Assembly (NCBI GenBank): GCA_024529925.1
Contig: JAFEUB010000817.1
Span: 62,001 to 126,000 of the forward strand
Reading direction: 5' to 3'
Source: Ophthalmolycus amberensis
Taxonomy: Eukaryota > Chordata > Actinopteri > Perciformes > Zoarcidae
Length of the DNA stretch: 64,000 nt
Shown here piece by piece: positions 11,431 to 20,599 of the stretch. The position numbers were made by a program, and so were the translations under genes. Numbering within the stretch: position 1 is the stretch's first letter; every line of letters starts with the position of its first letter. The notes beneath the pieces are model-generated. The model saw only the letters and a list, made by a program, of their open reading frames with translations, did not search any database and was not told where the DNA came from.

Positions 11431-11830
11431 TGACGTCATCCAGCTAGCCAAACCTGTCTGGTGTACAGCTACTGGAGAAGCTTCGCGTACTGCTTCCCTT
11501 TCCTGCTGTCTGATTGTGCAGTTTCTCCGCCAAAGTTCTCCTCTGAAACGGCTCTTGGAGGAGCAGTGCTCGCCTGTAGAGACTAGTCCGGACGGAAACG
11601 CGCTACTAGTTGGCTAGTAGAGCTGAATCTATTTGAGGACGCTGATTGGCTAAATTGTATGTCACTCATTTATATCTTTAATCAGCATTAAAGCATCATT
11701 GGCTAAACTGCCCGCCTCTTTGGGGCAGATTGCATGCTGGGTGTGTGAGCGTGTGTGTGTGTGTAGGGGTGCTGCCGGCTCACAGATGGAAACCATGAGT
11801 GTGAATACAGATCGCGAGGAGTAGTATAAA
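11431..11830 (+). promoter_or_regulatory. Promoter-like motif cluster in hAT copy 1: CRE, two inverted CCAAT boxes, TATA
   Basis: A perfect CRE (TGACGTCA, 11431-11438) is followed by two ATTGG motifs (11645-11649 and 11698-11702, inverted CCAAT boxes) and a TATAAA (11825-11830). The order and spacing recur in copy 2. The motifs are seen directly; promoter activity is inferred. Confidence 0.35.
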
Positions 11831-11983
11831 TCTCAGTCAGCGATTATTGACTTAGATTTAAGTATTAGAGTCAATTTAACGTGTTCTGTGAAGCATAGAA
11901 TATAGTTGGGCTCGGCGATCTCAGAGCGAGGGCCGGTTAGTAATGGACGTGGGCCGGTATTGGACCGGCCCAAAACCCCGTCG

Positions 11984-12105
11984 GTAAACAGGGGCGGGCT
12001 GGCCATAGGGGATACCGGGGGAATCCCGGCTGCCGCTGTGTATAACCATCTGATACTAGCCCAGGTAATCCCGGTATCCCCTATGGCCAGCCTGCCCCTG
12101 TTTAC
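11984..12105. repeat. Foldback (inverted duplication) at the 3' end of hAT copy 1
   Basis: Arms 11984-12019 and 12070-12105 are reverse complements over 36 bp with one mismatch. The arms include five bases of flank (TTTAC) beyond the element end. The loop contains 12030-12062, which is the reverse complement of 10891-10923 at 31 of 33 positions. Confidence 0.9.
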
Positions 12106-12108
12106 AAC
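12101..12108. repeat. Inner 8-bp flank of copy 1 (TTTACAAC)
   Basis: TTTACAAC follows the 3' end of copy 1 exactly and recurs immediately before copy 2 at 14568-14575. It differs from the outer TGTACAAA duplication. Confidence 0.9.
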
Positions 12109-12189
12109 TCATAGCTGCACTGAAAGATAAAATAAAAATAACTAGTATAAATCAAATAAAAAATATATTATATATAAGATAAAATAATT

Positions 12190-12509
12190 TATATTTCTCT
12201 CTTTCTGTCTTGGCTAATCACACGCACGCACTCACTCACGCCCGCGTCACTGAATGCCATGGAAACGGACTGACCGAGGTTACTTAAGGCCTCAGAACGT
12301 TCTGATCGCTCACTCTGCACTTGGACCTGAGCGTAAACACCTCTTGGACATACCGTGGAGAGCCGACTCTTTGAGTTTTTAACTTCTTGAGAAAAGCTAC
12401 TTTCGAAACTTGTTGGAGAAACTACTATATCGCTATATCGTGGACAACAGAAGCGCCTGAAAGATCTTTGGCTGAAGGAGGAGCACCTGCGGGGAGTGTG
12501 CTGTGAGAG
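12190..12509 (+). promoter_or_regulatory. Putative promoter and 5' leader of the enclosed gene-like unit
   Basis: It is GC-richer than its surroundings and has no TATA box. It carries a near-consensus RFX-type site (AATGCCATGGAAAC, 12253-12266) and an AGAACGTTCT palindrome (12296-12305), followed by an apparently untranslated leader to the ATG at 12510. The transcription start is not determined. Confidence 0.3.
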
Positions 12510-13296
12510 ATGGCCCATACCGGTGCTGGTAAGTTAACTTTTACATTTATTTTAGCATTTTTCTTTTGATTCACCCCCTTCAAAGCATTTAAAGCATTCT
12601 CAGTTTAGAAATCAGTGAAAGGTGAACAGTTGACACTATATTATCAGGCCTGTCGGAAACAGACACTCGTGTAAACTGATTATTCGAGTGACAGAATGTC
12701 TTAAATGTTGCGGGACATCTGTGGAATGTGTTCACAATAGTGTAGATGTTTAATTAAACACAGTTATTTTGGTTTGAAGGCATCAAATCTTCCTATTTTA
12801 ACATTAAAATGTATATTTCTGAAAATAGAACACTTTCATAAAAGGCTAAATAAATGCTGAAGTTGGTAACCATGGTAACCATATGTGTTCAAACTAACAG
12901 AGGCAGAGCTGCACTATAAATGCTATAAATGTTTAAAGGTGAACCCTCTTGTGTGTTGGGGACTTTATGTGAGTTGTGTAGTACTGTCCTAGTTACTTTA
13001 TGGCTCTGTCGTGTTTTCTAATTTGAACTGTGATTATTGCTTCATGTAATCCAGAAATATTTCATGTTATGAGAAATCCTGACAGTTTAAATGTTTCCCT
13101 CTCAGCTGGTGTCGACTACGTCGTCGAACGTCCTGCACAAGACGGCCTCCCTGAAGTCGTCAGGATCCTCGACGACGATGACCAAGTAAGTGGTCAGGTG
13201 GAGCCCGGCATGGTGGGTGGAGGTCAGGTGGAGCCCGGCGTGGTGGGTGTAGGTCAGTTGGAGCCCCTCGTGGTGGGTGTAGGTCAGGTGAATTAA
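12510..13296 (+). CDS. Putative two-exon small gene enclosed by hAT copies, unidentified
   Basis: Exon 1 ends 12510-12528 (ATG in good context, G at -3 and +4; MAHTGA) with a perfect GTAAGT donor at 12529. Exon 2 starts at 13106 after CCCTCTCAG and continues in phase through AGVDYVVERPAQDG, then LPEVVRILDDDDQ. The frame then stays open through three 10-residue repeats of the type QVEPGVVGVG to TAA at 13294-13296, giving 69 residues. A second GTAAGT at 13186 offers a splice after DDDDQ (33 residues) to an exon I could not find. No signal peptide or membrane segment is seen. I do not recognise the family. It could be a captured gene fragment, part of the ancestral element, or non-coding. Expression is not shown. 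Confidence 0.4.
12866..12879. promoter_or_regulatory. Perfect RFX X-box-type motif in the putative intron
   Basis: GTAACCATGGTAAC matches the GTNRCC-N2-RGYAAC consensus for RFX factors exactly. It is a sequence match only. Confidence 0.35.
13192..13290 (+). repeat. 30-bp in-frame minisatellite, about 3.3 units
   Basis: Units begin GAGCCCGGCRTGGTGGGT and recur at 13201, 13231 and 13261. The 30-base period keeps the reading frame and encodes 10-residue EPG-VVGVGQ-like repeats. Substitutions between units leave the frame open. Confidence 0.9.
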
Positions 13297-13532
13297 AAAA
13301 ATACAAAAATGACTGCGATAGTAATGTTGGGTGCATTATTTTTGGACAGATTTTCGTTCAAAACGAAAACACTAACCTCCAGTTTCTGTTCTGCTCTAAG
13401 AAGCGAGACACTCCGGTTTCAGCAGCATAGGTGTCGATATGGACAAAGACATCTGAGGTGTCAGAGGCATGGTGTAACAATGTGAGAAGCATGCATTCAA
13501 TGACTGATGTCAGTATACAGTCTTATCATAAG

Positions 13533-13693
13533 ACTGGTGGAAAATGTTCTAGGTAGGGCACATCCTATCAATTTCAGCAAACATCCCAGTATGATTTAAT
13601 GCAAAAAAATGAAAGTATCAAACACGCATTACTACTTTGCAGTTAAATATTTAACATTTATTCCAACACGAAAAAAAGCAGTAAATAACACTT
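13533..13693 (+). mobile_element. Diverged internal fragment of the same hAT family
   Basis: It matches 10923-11087 of copy 1 throughout (shared words include CAGCAAACATCCCAG and TACTACTTTGCAGTTAAAT) but with clearly more differences than copy 1 shows against copy 2. It has no termini of its own. Confidence 0.85.
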
Positions 13694-14349
13694 ATATAAT
13701 ATAATATAATATAACATGTTTATGTATTGAGATGCCCCTATGGACCTTGTTATAGGAGGTAAAGATCAGGAGAAGTAAACATGAAGTGTAATTATGAATA
13801 CTGCTATGATGAGTTTTCACTGTTAATTTAACATCTCTATTACATGTTGATGCCTCCATGACCTCCATGACCAAGTTAAGCAGATGAGACTGAGGACAAC
13901 TATGTAGAATAAAAGATGTTCACTTTGCCTGATATGTAGCTTGACAGAGTTCTCCATGTGTGTCCTGTTCTCATGTTTCCTTACCTCCTCATCCCTCACT
14001 CCCTACCCTGGTGTTCTCATGTTTTCCTTACCTCCTCATCCCTCACTCCCGTAACTGTCTCCAAATTAAGACATTAGTCCATTTGTAATATCTCCATTTG
14101 ACCATCTTGTACTTAAGGTTACAGTGAAATTAGCTGATTTCTATATGAATTTGTGTATATTCTGCTGTGTAAAATTCGTCAATCTTCTAAGTTTGAATCC
14201 TTGTGTGAATATTATTGATACATGTTTCTATTTTCATCATTTACTCAAATGTGATTTGGACAATTTTGGAGAAAATAATCCTGCAGGAGAGGGTGACTGC
14301 CTTGCAAGCAAAAAAATATAAAGTATGTGCATATGTGTTACTGCAAGTT

Positions 14350-14400
14350 AATAAACATGTTTGTTGACATTTGTTTTGCTGCTGTTGTGTTTGTTAACTG
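14350..14400 (+). terminator. Poly(A) signal and GT-rich downstream element
   Basis: AATAAA at 14350-14355 is followed within about 45 bases by T/GT-rich sequence (TTTGTTTTGCTGCTGTTGTG). This would close a transcript from the enclosed unit. Confidence 0.4.
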
Positions 14401-14567
14401 TCCTCTGCCTTATTGCAATAGGCTCTTGTCTGTACTAGAAAGATTCATTGAGAAATAAATAAATATAAATAAATGTATATGTATATATATTTACTTAATC
14501 TCTCTCTCTCTCAATTTCGTTTCCAATACTTGTTGTATTAGAATAAGCAGAGACGGGTTGTGTAATG

Positions 14568-14575
14568 TTTACAAC
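14568..14575. repeat. Inner 8-bp flank of copy 2 (TTTACAAC)
   Basis: It is an exact repeat of 12101-12108 and directly abuts the CAGGGGCGG terminus of copy 2. Confidence 0.9.
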
Positions 14576-15277
14576 CAGGGGCGGACTGGGGGGAAAAAGT
14601 GGCCCGGGAGTTTACTGTCAGACCGGCCCACTCAATACACGGCGCGTTGCCCACTCAATGCATCGCATGTATCGACCAGTCAGTGGCCTACTTGGAAAAA
14701 TACCCATACACTTAACATTATTTTGGATGATTACAAAGAAATTATATCATATGTTTTTTTTTTTACAACATTTGGATCCACCAATTTGCCTGGATGGACA
14801 CATTGAATAAAATAATACTGGCTATTGTAACACTCCAAGGTAGGTATAGTTTGCTAGATGAATATGCTGAACTCTGGGCTAGTATCAGATGGTTATACGC
14901 AGTGGCAGCTGGTGGAACATGTTCTCTGTAGGGCTGTGCCACATCCAACCAATTTCAGCAAACATCCCAGAATGATTTAATGCAAAACAATTAAGGTATC
15001 AAACATGTATTACTACTTTGCAGTTAAATATTTAACTTTTATTCCAACATGAAAAAAGCAGTAAATAACACTTCGACAAACACGTCAGGACATCTTATTT
15101 GTGTCACCCACACAGGGAATTCAGTATAATATAATATATAAATCATATAATAATATGCTGTATAATATAATAATATATATATATCATATAATGATATATA
15201 TATCACATAATAATATTCACTATAATATAAAACACACATACGCACAAAAAAAAAAAATAAATAAAAAAAAAAAATAA

Positions 15278-15320
<43 letters not shown>

Positions 15321-15860
15321 GATGTATTTATAACTATATATCATGTCTCAGCAGGTGCTTCATGTCTCTCACTCCCTAACTGTCCGTGCTGGATCTGTCC
15401 CCTTTGTAAATAAGTTATTAGCATGACGTCATCCAGCTAGCCATACCTGTCTATTTGAGGACGCTGATTGGCTAAATTGTATGTCACTCATTTATATCTT
15501 TAATCAGCATTAAAGCATCATTGGCTAAACTGCTTCATAGACCCGCCTCTTTGGGGCAGATTGCATGCTGGGTGTGTGAGTGTGTGTGTGTGTGTGTGTA
15601 GGGGTGCTGCCGGCTCACAGATGGAAACCATGAGTGTGAATACAGATTGCGAGGAGTAGTATAAATCTCAGTCAGCGATTATTGACTTTAAGTCTTAGAG
15701 TCAATTTAACGTGTTCTGTGAAGCATAGAATATAGTTGGGGTCGGCGATCTCAGAGCGAGGGCCGGTTAGTAATGGACGTGGGCCGGTATTGGACCGGCC
15801 CAAAACCCTGTCGGCCTACCGGGGATTCCCCCGGTATCCCCTATGGCCAGCCCGCCCCTG
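14576..15860 (+). mobile_element. Non-autonomous hAT-like element, copy 2 (1285 bp)
   Basis: It has the same orientation and near-identical sequence to copy 1. It has a simple 3' end (GGATTCCCCCGG then TATCCCCTATGG to GCCCCTG) without the foldback. It keeps the CRE (15424-15431), both ATTGG motifs (15467-15471, 15520-15524) and TATAAA (15660-15665). It contains no coding frame. Confidence 0.85.
15125..15320. repeat. AT/A-rich microsatellite in hAT copy 2
   Basis: The stretch holds ATAATATATA units, A-runs at 15246-15286 and a long TA run at about 15287-15318. Confidence 0.9.
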
Positions 15861-15868
15861 TGTACAAA
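15861..15868. repeat. Outer 8-bp target site duplication, right (TGTACAAA)
   Basis: It is an exact match to 10583-10590, directly after the outer right terminus CCGCCCCTG. Confidence 0.85.
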
Positions 15869-16230
15869 TAGTGGCGTAATATTTACCTGAGCAGAGAATG
15901 AAGTCACACTCCCCTCTGTGTTTGCTGTAATCCACCAAGACATACAGTAGCTGGGCCGGCCGTGTCTGCTTTCACTGCATGTTTGCGCATGTGAGCGTGC
16001 CCCACGAGTGAGCTCATGGCTGCTGCTCTGCACTGCTCTCATACGGCAGCTACAGCTGATAACGCTTTCCCTCAGGTCAACGCTGTTAGCTCTGTCGACA
16101 CTTTCGCCGTAGTTTGCACTGTTAGTGCTGTTAGCACAATTAGCTATGAGCTGGCTCACCGTCGACATGTTGAGAGCCGTTGAGAGGCAATCGAAATGCT
16201 CGAAATCTCGACTCTTGCACCTTTAACTCA
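15869..16230. repeat. Right half of the interrupted dispersed repeat
   Basis: It continues the repeat begun at 10520. Shared landmarks with 31775-32060 appear in order: GAATGAAGTC, GGGCCGGCCG, GCGTGCCCCA, TACAGCTGA, CCCTCAGGT and CTGTTAGCTCTG. The family occurs in fish genomes by memory; class unknown. Confidence 0.75.
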
Positions 16231-17250
16231 AAATTAATTTACTGAACTGTTGTCTTGTCGTTTGTGGCTCACAGGGTCACTGAGTGGCATGAAAATGTAC
16301 GGACCTTTGTCCTTATGCACACAAAAAAGGCCAAAAAAGGACACAATCTGTTTTTAATTATTATAGTTTAGAAATAAACATTTAAATATATCGATCCTGG
16401 TCCTAAGTCGATCGCTACACTAAAAGATGGCAAGCTACTGCGAAAAAGCAACTTTCTAACCTGTTGTTGTAAATAATCATTATTTAAATTGAAATGACTC
16501 CTCGGACAAGGTCAGTGAGGACGTCGTCATAATTTCATTCCTTTTCATTTAGATTTAATATGGAGAGGCAATCAAAAAACAAATAAATGTGCTATGTGGC
16601 ATTATAGATCAGTGAGGAAATTCCTTCCTTGCTTTACTTTACCTAAATAATGCTGCAGACCTCATGAGAGGGGGCTGAATTTGTTTTTCACTGTGATTAT
16701 TTTGCATCAGTCTTCCTCTCTTCCCACTGAGAGGAGTGCACCATGGCAGAGGCCCAAAGCAAAGCTCCTCTTGTGTTGGCTAACCTTGCCCGGCTGTGAC
16801 AACAAGAAGGGCACTGGAGTTAACATTTAGATAACAGACGTGTGTGCCGCTTTCGATTTCCATTCCTGGTGACAGGGAATCTTAGGAGCACATCACAGGT
16901 TGCGTATGTGTGTGTGTGTGTGTGTTGGGGGCGGGGGCACTCCTGTGTTTCCTGCATCTCAGGGGTGATGTGGAGGAACGCCGAAATTCCTCATTCTGCT
17001 GTCCTCTGAGGCATGGCCGGCCCTCTGTCAGCTTTTACTAACCAGATGCATCCGAAACAGGCGCAGAGGCTGAAGGCAGGGGATATTGCCTGCTGTGTAG
17101 CTGTCGACTTGTTTCTTATTGCATGCCTGTGTTGAGCAGGGTGGCAAGTGTGTATGTGTGAATGGGAGGGTGGAGGTTATGAGGGTGTCAGCCTGTCTGT
17201 GTGTGTAAATGTGTATGGCAGGACATGCTATGAATTTAGGAGTGTGTATC
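16231..17250. other. Unique intergenic sequence
   Basis: There is no gene. A short (GT)n lies at about 16906-16925. The block 16640-16900 is unique and mixed in composition. Confidence 0.6.
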
Positions 17251-17261
17251 ATCCACCACAA

Positions 17262-17288
17262 ACACACACACACACACACACACACACA
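17262..17288. repeat. (CA)n microsatellite
   Basis: About 13 uninterrupted CA units. Confidence 0.97.
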
Positions 17289-17460
17289 TGCACACACTAA
17301 ACGACACACGCATTTTCTCTACCTAACTCTTAGATTGTAACTAACATCAGTCTCTGCAATGCTGTGGCCTGTACGTTTTGTCCAACGACTGCCTCAGGAA
17401 GATGAGGGTATATGCGTGTGATTGTGAATGAGTGTGTGACAGAGAGATCATCATTGTTTT

Positions 17461-17493
<33 letters not shown>
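17461..17493. repeat. (GT)n microsatellite
   Basis: About 16 GT units with one early interruption. Confidence 0.97.
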
Positions 17494-17495
<2 letters not shown>

Positions 17496-17579
17496 CACGC
17501 ACGGGTGGGAGTGAGTGAAAGGTATCCTCCTTCCTGTAGATTTGTGTCTATGTGTGATACTTTGCAATCTCATCTCCAT

Positions 17580-17720
17580 CTAAAACTCCTGCAGGGCCTG
17601 TGCACCATTACCACGCGGTTGCAATAAAACCCACAGTAATTAAAGGGGATCTGGCTGTAATTGCCTCAGTGAATCAACTTAATCAGCACCTGTGCTCACA
17701 GTCAACCTAATAGTGCAATC
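17580..17720. promoter_or_regulatory. Candidate conserved non-coding block
   Basis: Unique, non-repetitive sequence with several TAATT cores (GTAATTAAAG, TGTAATTGCC, CTTAATCAGC). Conservation was not tested. Confidence 0.2.
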
Positions 17721-17884
17721 TAACCTTTTAATACTCCAGAAATTAGAATTGTAAAAAATTATACACCTGATAATCATTCTGTATTTTGAAACTCTTGAGT
17801 GGACAATGAGTGGACCATTGTCCAAGGCAAATATTAAAGCTGCAGTCTGCTGAGTGTGCATATCAGAGTGTGTGTGAGTGATAG

Positions 17885-17908
17885 AGCGAGAGAGAGAGAG
17901 AGAGAGAG
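17885..17908. repeat. (GA)n microsatellite
   Basis: About 12 GA units. Confidence 0.95.
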
Positions 17909-17939
17909 GCAGAAATGTCAGGATGATGACATGCCACAA

Positions 17940-18150
17940 CTAACTCGTAAGTAACTAAGTCGACTAATTGATTAGTCGTTCAACAGCAATTTAATTGGCA
18001 AACATTTTTTGATATTACATAAATTGTTTAAATATTTTTTGCCATTTAAAAAAAAAGATTTACTGGTTCTACTAGTCTCTATGATTGTACACTGAATATA
18101 TTTGGGTTTTTGACTGTTGTCGGAGAAAATAAACACTTTAGATAAGTCAA
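17940..18150. mobile_element. AT-rich TIR-like dispersed repeat, copy A (degenerate)
   Basis: It opens with GACTAATTGATTAGTCG and carries the TTTTTGACTGTTG and GAGAAAATAA words typical of the family also found at 27855, 30590, 38766 and 44121. The family is common in teleosts by memory. Coding capacity is absent. Confidence 0.55.
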
Positions 18151-18180
18151 CATGGGTTTTGGGAAAGAAAAAGCTTGGTC

Positions 18181-18560
18181 ATCATAGGACCAGGTGGAAA
18201 CCTCCGGTTCGGAAAAGTGAATCTAATGCGGTAGTGCTTTGAACTTGCATTCTCTCTTCCAGCCAAGAGGGGGGACTTCTACTACTCACTTGATTTAATA
18301 TCTTAAACAACATTGTAAACATGGGTTTATAGTCTCAATCGCCATAGTTTCAAGTCTTCTTCAACACAGCATGATGTTAATTAAGTAAATTATGGTCCCA
18401 CTTAGAGTGAAATAGACGATAAAGCAGGGTATGTTTTAGGGCTCGGCTACCTTTTGATTGACAGGTGGCTACCAAGGTGTTTTCCGGTCTGGGTTGTCCT
18501 TGTTTTCGTCTTAGAAATTGAACCCAAAATAGAGAGGAACTGTCATATTAACTTTCACAG
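18181..18560. repeat. Probable dispersed repeat, unclassified
   Basis: Segments such as GGGCTCGGCTACC, TTTTGATTGACAGG and GTTTTCGTCTTAG resemble repeat sequence recalled from other fish loci. There is no second copy in this window to confirm it. Confidence 0.3.
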
Positions 18561-20040
18561 CGCTCACATTCTAATGTAATCCACCTCTGTTTGAGTATAA
18601 ACTGCTCCACAAAACAGATGTGGCGTGGTTTGCACTCAGTTGTGAAACAGGATTGGATGGCACAAATACATTCTCTTGAATTAACTGTGTTAACTTGTCC
18701 GGTTAAATCCGAGTAGTATTCACTACATCGAACTGTTAGCACTGTTCGCTGTGCCAGTTTTTTTAATTGACCAGACAACAAACATCACCAACAGAACTTT
18801 TTCACAGCAGTTATTTAGACTTTTCTAACAGCAAGCAAAGCACAGATGCTGTAACATTGATGATGGCTGTTCCATTTAAGTGTAGTTAATATGCCGTGAC
18901 AACTAGCTAGCATGAATAATAGCAGGGGCCCAGGAACTGGAACAAATACAGTAACTTAGAACGGTGCACTCAGTGGAGTAGGTTAAGAGCAGTGAATGAG
19001 GAGTCAGTAGGCAGTCATTGGCAGTATAAAACAGGCAGTAAAAGGTGTTTTGAGAAAGTGTGCGTCACAACAACCAGGAGAGGTCATTGAGCATGCAGCC
19101 ATAAGTGATCACCCAGAATATTATGCAGTTTGCTACGGCAGAATGCAAGATTAGTCGTGGACAGACACAGAGGAGCACTCAACTCACTCACTGACTCACC
19201 TGATGATACATATACACACACGCAACTGATCACATGATCCTGCTGGCGAAGATAAAAACGCTCTTAATTACAGCAGTGATTTTCCTGTTATGACATGGAA
19301 AATATCTGCGATGAAAAAGGTCTTTACAATGAGTTAGCCAAGTCCTGTTCTTGCTCTCAAACTGGCAGATGTTGGCTGTGCAGAATGTACTTATCACTAT
19401 AATGTCCCCGGTTTGATTTTGAGTAGGGACCATGTCGTACCACTCTCACCACTTCTTTCCATTTCTTCTACACTGTCACTTTCAAGTAAAGGCAAAATTT
19501 TACAAAATTAGAAAAAGTTGTGCAGTGATTCAGCAGATATAAGCAGGTACCAGGTTAAAAATGGGTGTGTGGGTACAGCCTATAAGGATCTAGACCTAAA
19601 TATAGTCTGTAGAGTACGATAGTTGCAATAGAGTGCAAAGTGCGTGTGCATGTAGCCTGACAACTGTTTTAGAGGAGCACACATGCAGATTATTTCCTCC
19701 TTGGAAAACTCAGTAAGAGATGGAAGTGTGTGATAGAAGTGTTCCACAACAACAGACGTATATTTCAATACATGCAGTATGCACTATTAAACAATACAAT
19801 ACAATACAACAACCACAAGAAAAAACACAGATAACGACACTCCTAAAAATCATGAATAAATTAGTACGCACATTAATCTCGCACCACTGGGCCCACGGCC
19901 TCATTGAAATATAGGTCTTTTCAACACATATACCTAATATACTAAAAAAGAACATTTAAAATGATTCAGTGGCTTGCATGAACACATTAATTTTCAGTAC
20001 TAAAAATATATTTTTAAGCAGGTCCTGGGCCCTACTTCTT
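18561..20040. other. Intergenic sequence without recognised features
   Basis: No exon-like frame or clear repeat is seen. A short ATACA run lies at about 19793-19810. Confidence 0.55.
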
Positions 20041-20044
20041 TCTT

Positions 20045-20240
20045 GTGTGGAATGCATAATGGATTCCTATGTAATCCATTACGGCTGCTGAGGGAGCGAG
20101 AGATAAAGAGTTTCCAGCAGCAGCCACCCGGGGTTGTTCTTCTTTAAATGAAGTTTTAATAAAGAAAGACAGAGAGGCTGTACAAGGTCAATTATCAGAC
20201 TTTGCACATCCTCTGATACTGTTCTCAGATCCCTGTGCTT
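20045..20240. promoter_or_regulatory. Candidate conserved non-coding block with OTX-type site
   Basis: A unique block with an inverted repeat of 9-bp arms (20057-20065 and 20073-20081) that places a TAATCC homeodomain site opposite GGATT. Function is inferred from motif content only. Confidence 0.25.
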
Positions 20241-20573
20241 AGTTAACCATAATAGCCGTCAGTCATAGCATGCTGATCTACACGTAAAAACGTCAAGACG
20301 CCCAGACGAAGGCTGAACCTATCTATCCAACACCTCTGTCAGTGTACGTTTACTGTTGACTATTTTTCGTCCTGACTGGCACATAAGGTCGCCTCTGTCA
20401 CAGACAGGCAAATCAGGAGAGCTGACTGTGGTCGACGTTCATTTATCAGTGCTCTCGTTGAGGAGGATATCTCTTTATGCATCAAGAATACGTTAAAAAT
20501 CACTGGGGGGGGAGAGGTGGAGATATTAATTTCATCTGTCCGGGTGCTCGTTCAGCGTTGAAAGTTGAAAGGG

Positions 20574-20586
20574 CCCCCCCCCCCCC
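20574..20586. repeat. Poly-C run (13)
   Basis: Thirteen C bases follow GGG. Confidence 0.97.
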
Positions 20587-20599
20587 AGCCCATCTCAAA

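Larger units (their letters stand above)
10591..12100 (+). mobile_element. Non-autonomous hAT-like element, copy 1 (1510 bp)
   Basis: It starts CAGGGGCGGACTGGGGGG and ends GGCCAGCCTGCCCCTG. The terminal inverted repeats are about 14 bp and near-perfect. It is nearly identical to copy 2 over most of its length. It differs by a segment of about 170 bp (around 11460-11628) missing from copy 2, by AT-microsatellite length, and by a foldback at its 3' end. It contains no long frame. The assignment to hAT rests on the CAGGGGCGG-type terminus and 8-bp duplications. Confidence 0.85.
12101..14575 (+). other. Segment enclosed by the two hAT copies, with a gene-like unit
   Basis: This 2475-bp segment is bounded by direct TTTACAAC octamers. 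In order it holds AT-rich sequence, a GC-richer 5' region (12190-12528) with a start codon and donor, an intron, an exon-like frame with a 30-bp minisatellite (13106-13296), a diverged piece of the hAT element (13533-13693), and an AATAAA signal with a GT-rich downstream stretch (14350-14400). Confidence 0.7.
10591..15860 (+). mobile_element. Composite hAT-like unit: two direct transposon copies enclosing 2.5 kb
   Basis: The unit is copy 1 (10591-12100), an enclosed segment (12101-14575) and copy 2 (14576-15860). Its outer ends are hAT-type inverted termini (CAGGGGCGGACTGG at the left, ending CCAGCCCGCCCCTG at the right) and it is flanked by an exact 8-bp duplication, TGTACAAA. The inner edges of the two copies are flanked by a different shared 8-mer, TTTACAAC. 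No transposase frame is present anywhere in the unit, so movement would need a transposase from elsewhere. The interrupted host repeat is intact at about 31.69-32.08 kb, supporting arrival of the unit as a single insertion or its growth from one. Tandem duplication of a single copy, or integration of a circle by homologous recombination, are alternatives to whole-unit transposition. Confidence 0.75.

Noticed and set aside
15039..15344. 101-codon minus-strand Tyr/Ile/Phe-rich frame
   Set aside because: It is translated AT microsatellite in hAT copy 2.
10591..15860. Possible transposase gene in the composite hAT unit
   Set aside because: No frame above about 110 codons and no hAT dimerisation or DDE-type motif on either strand, so the copies are scored non-autonomous.
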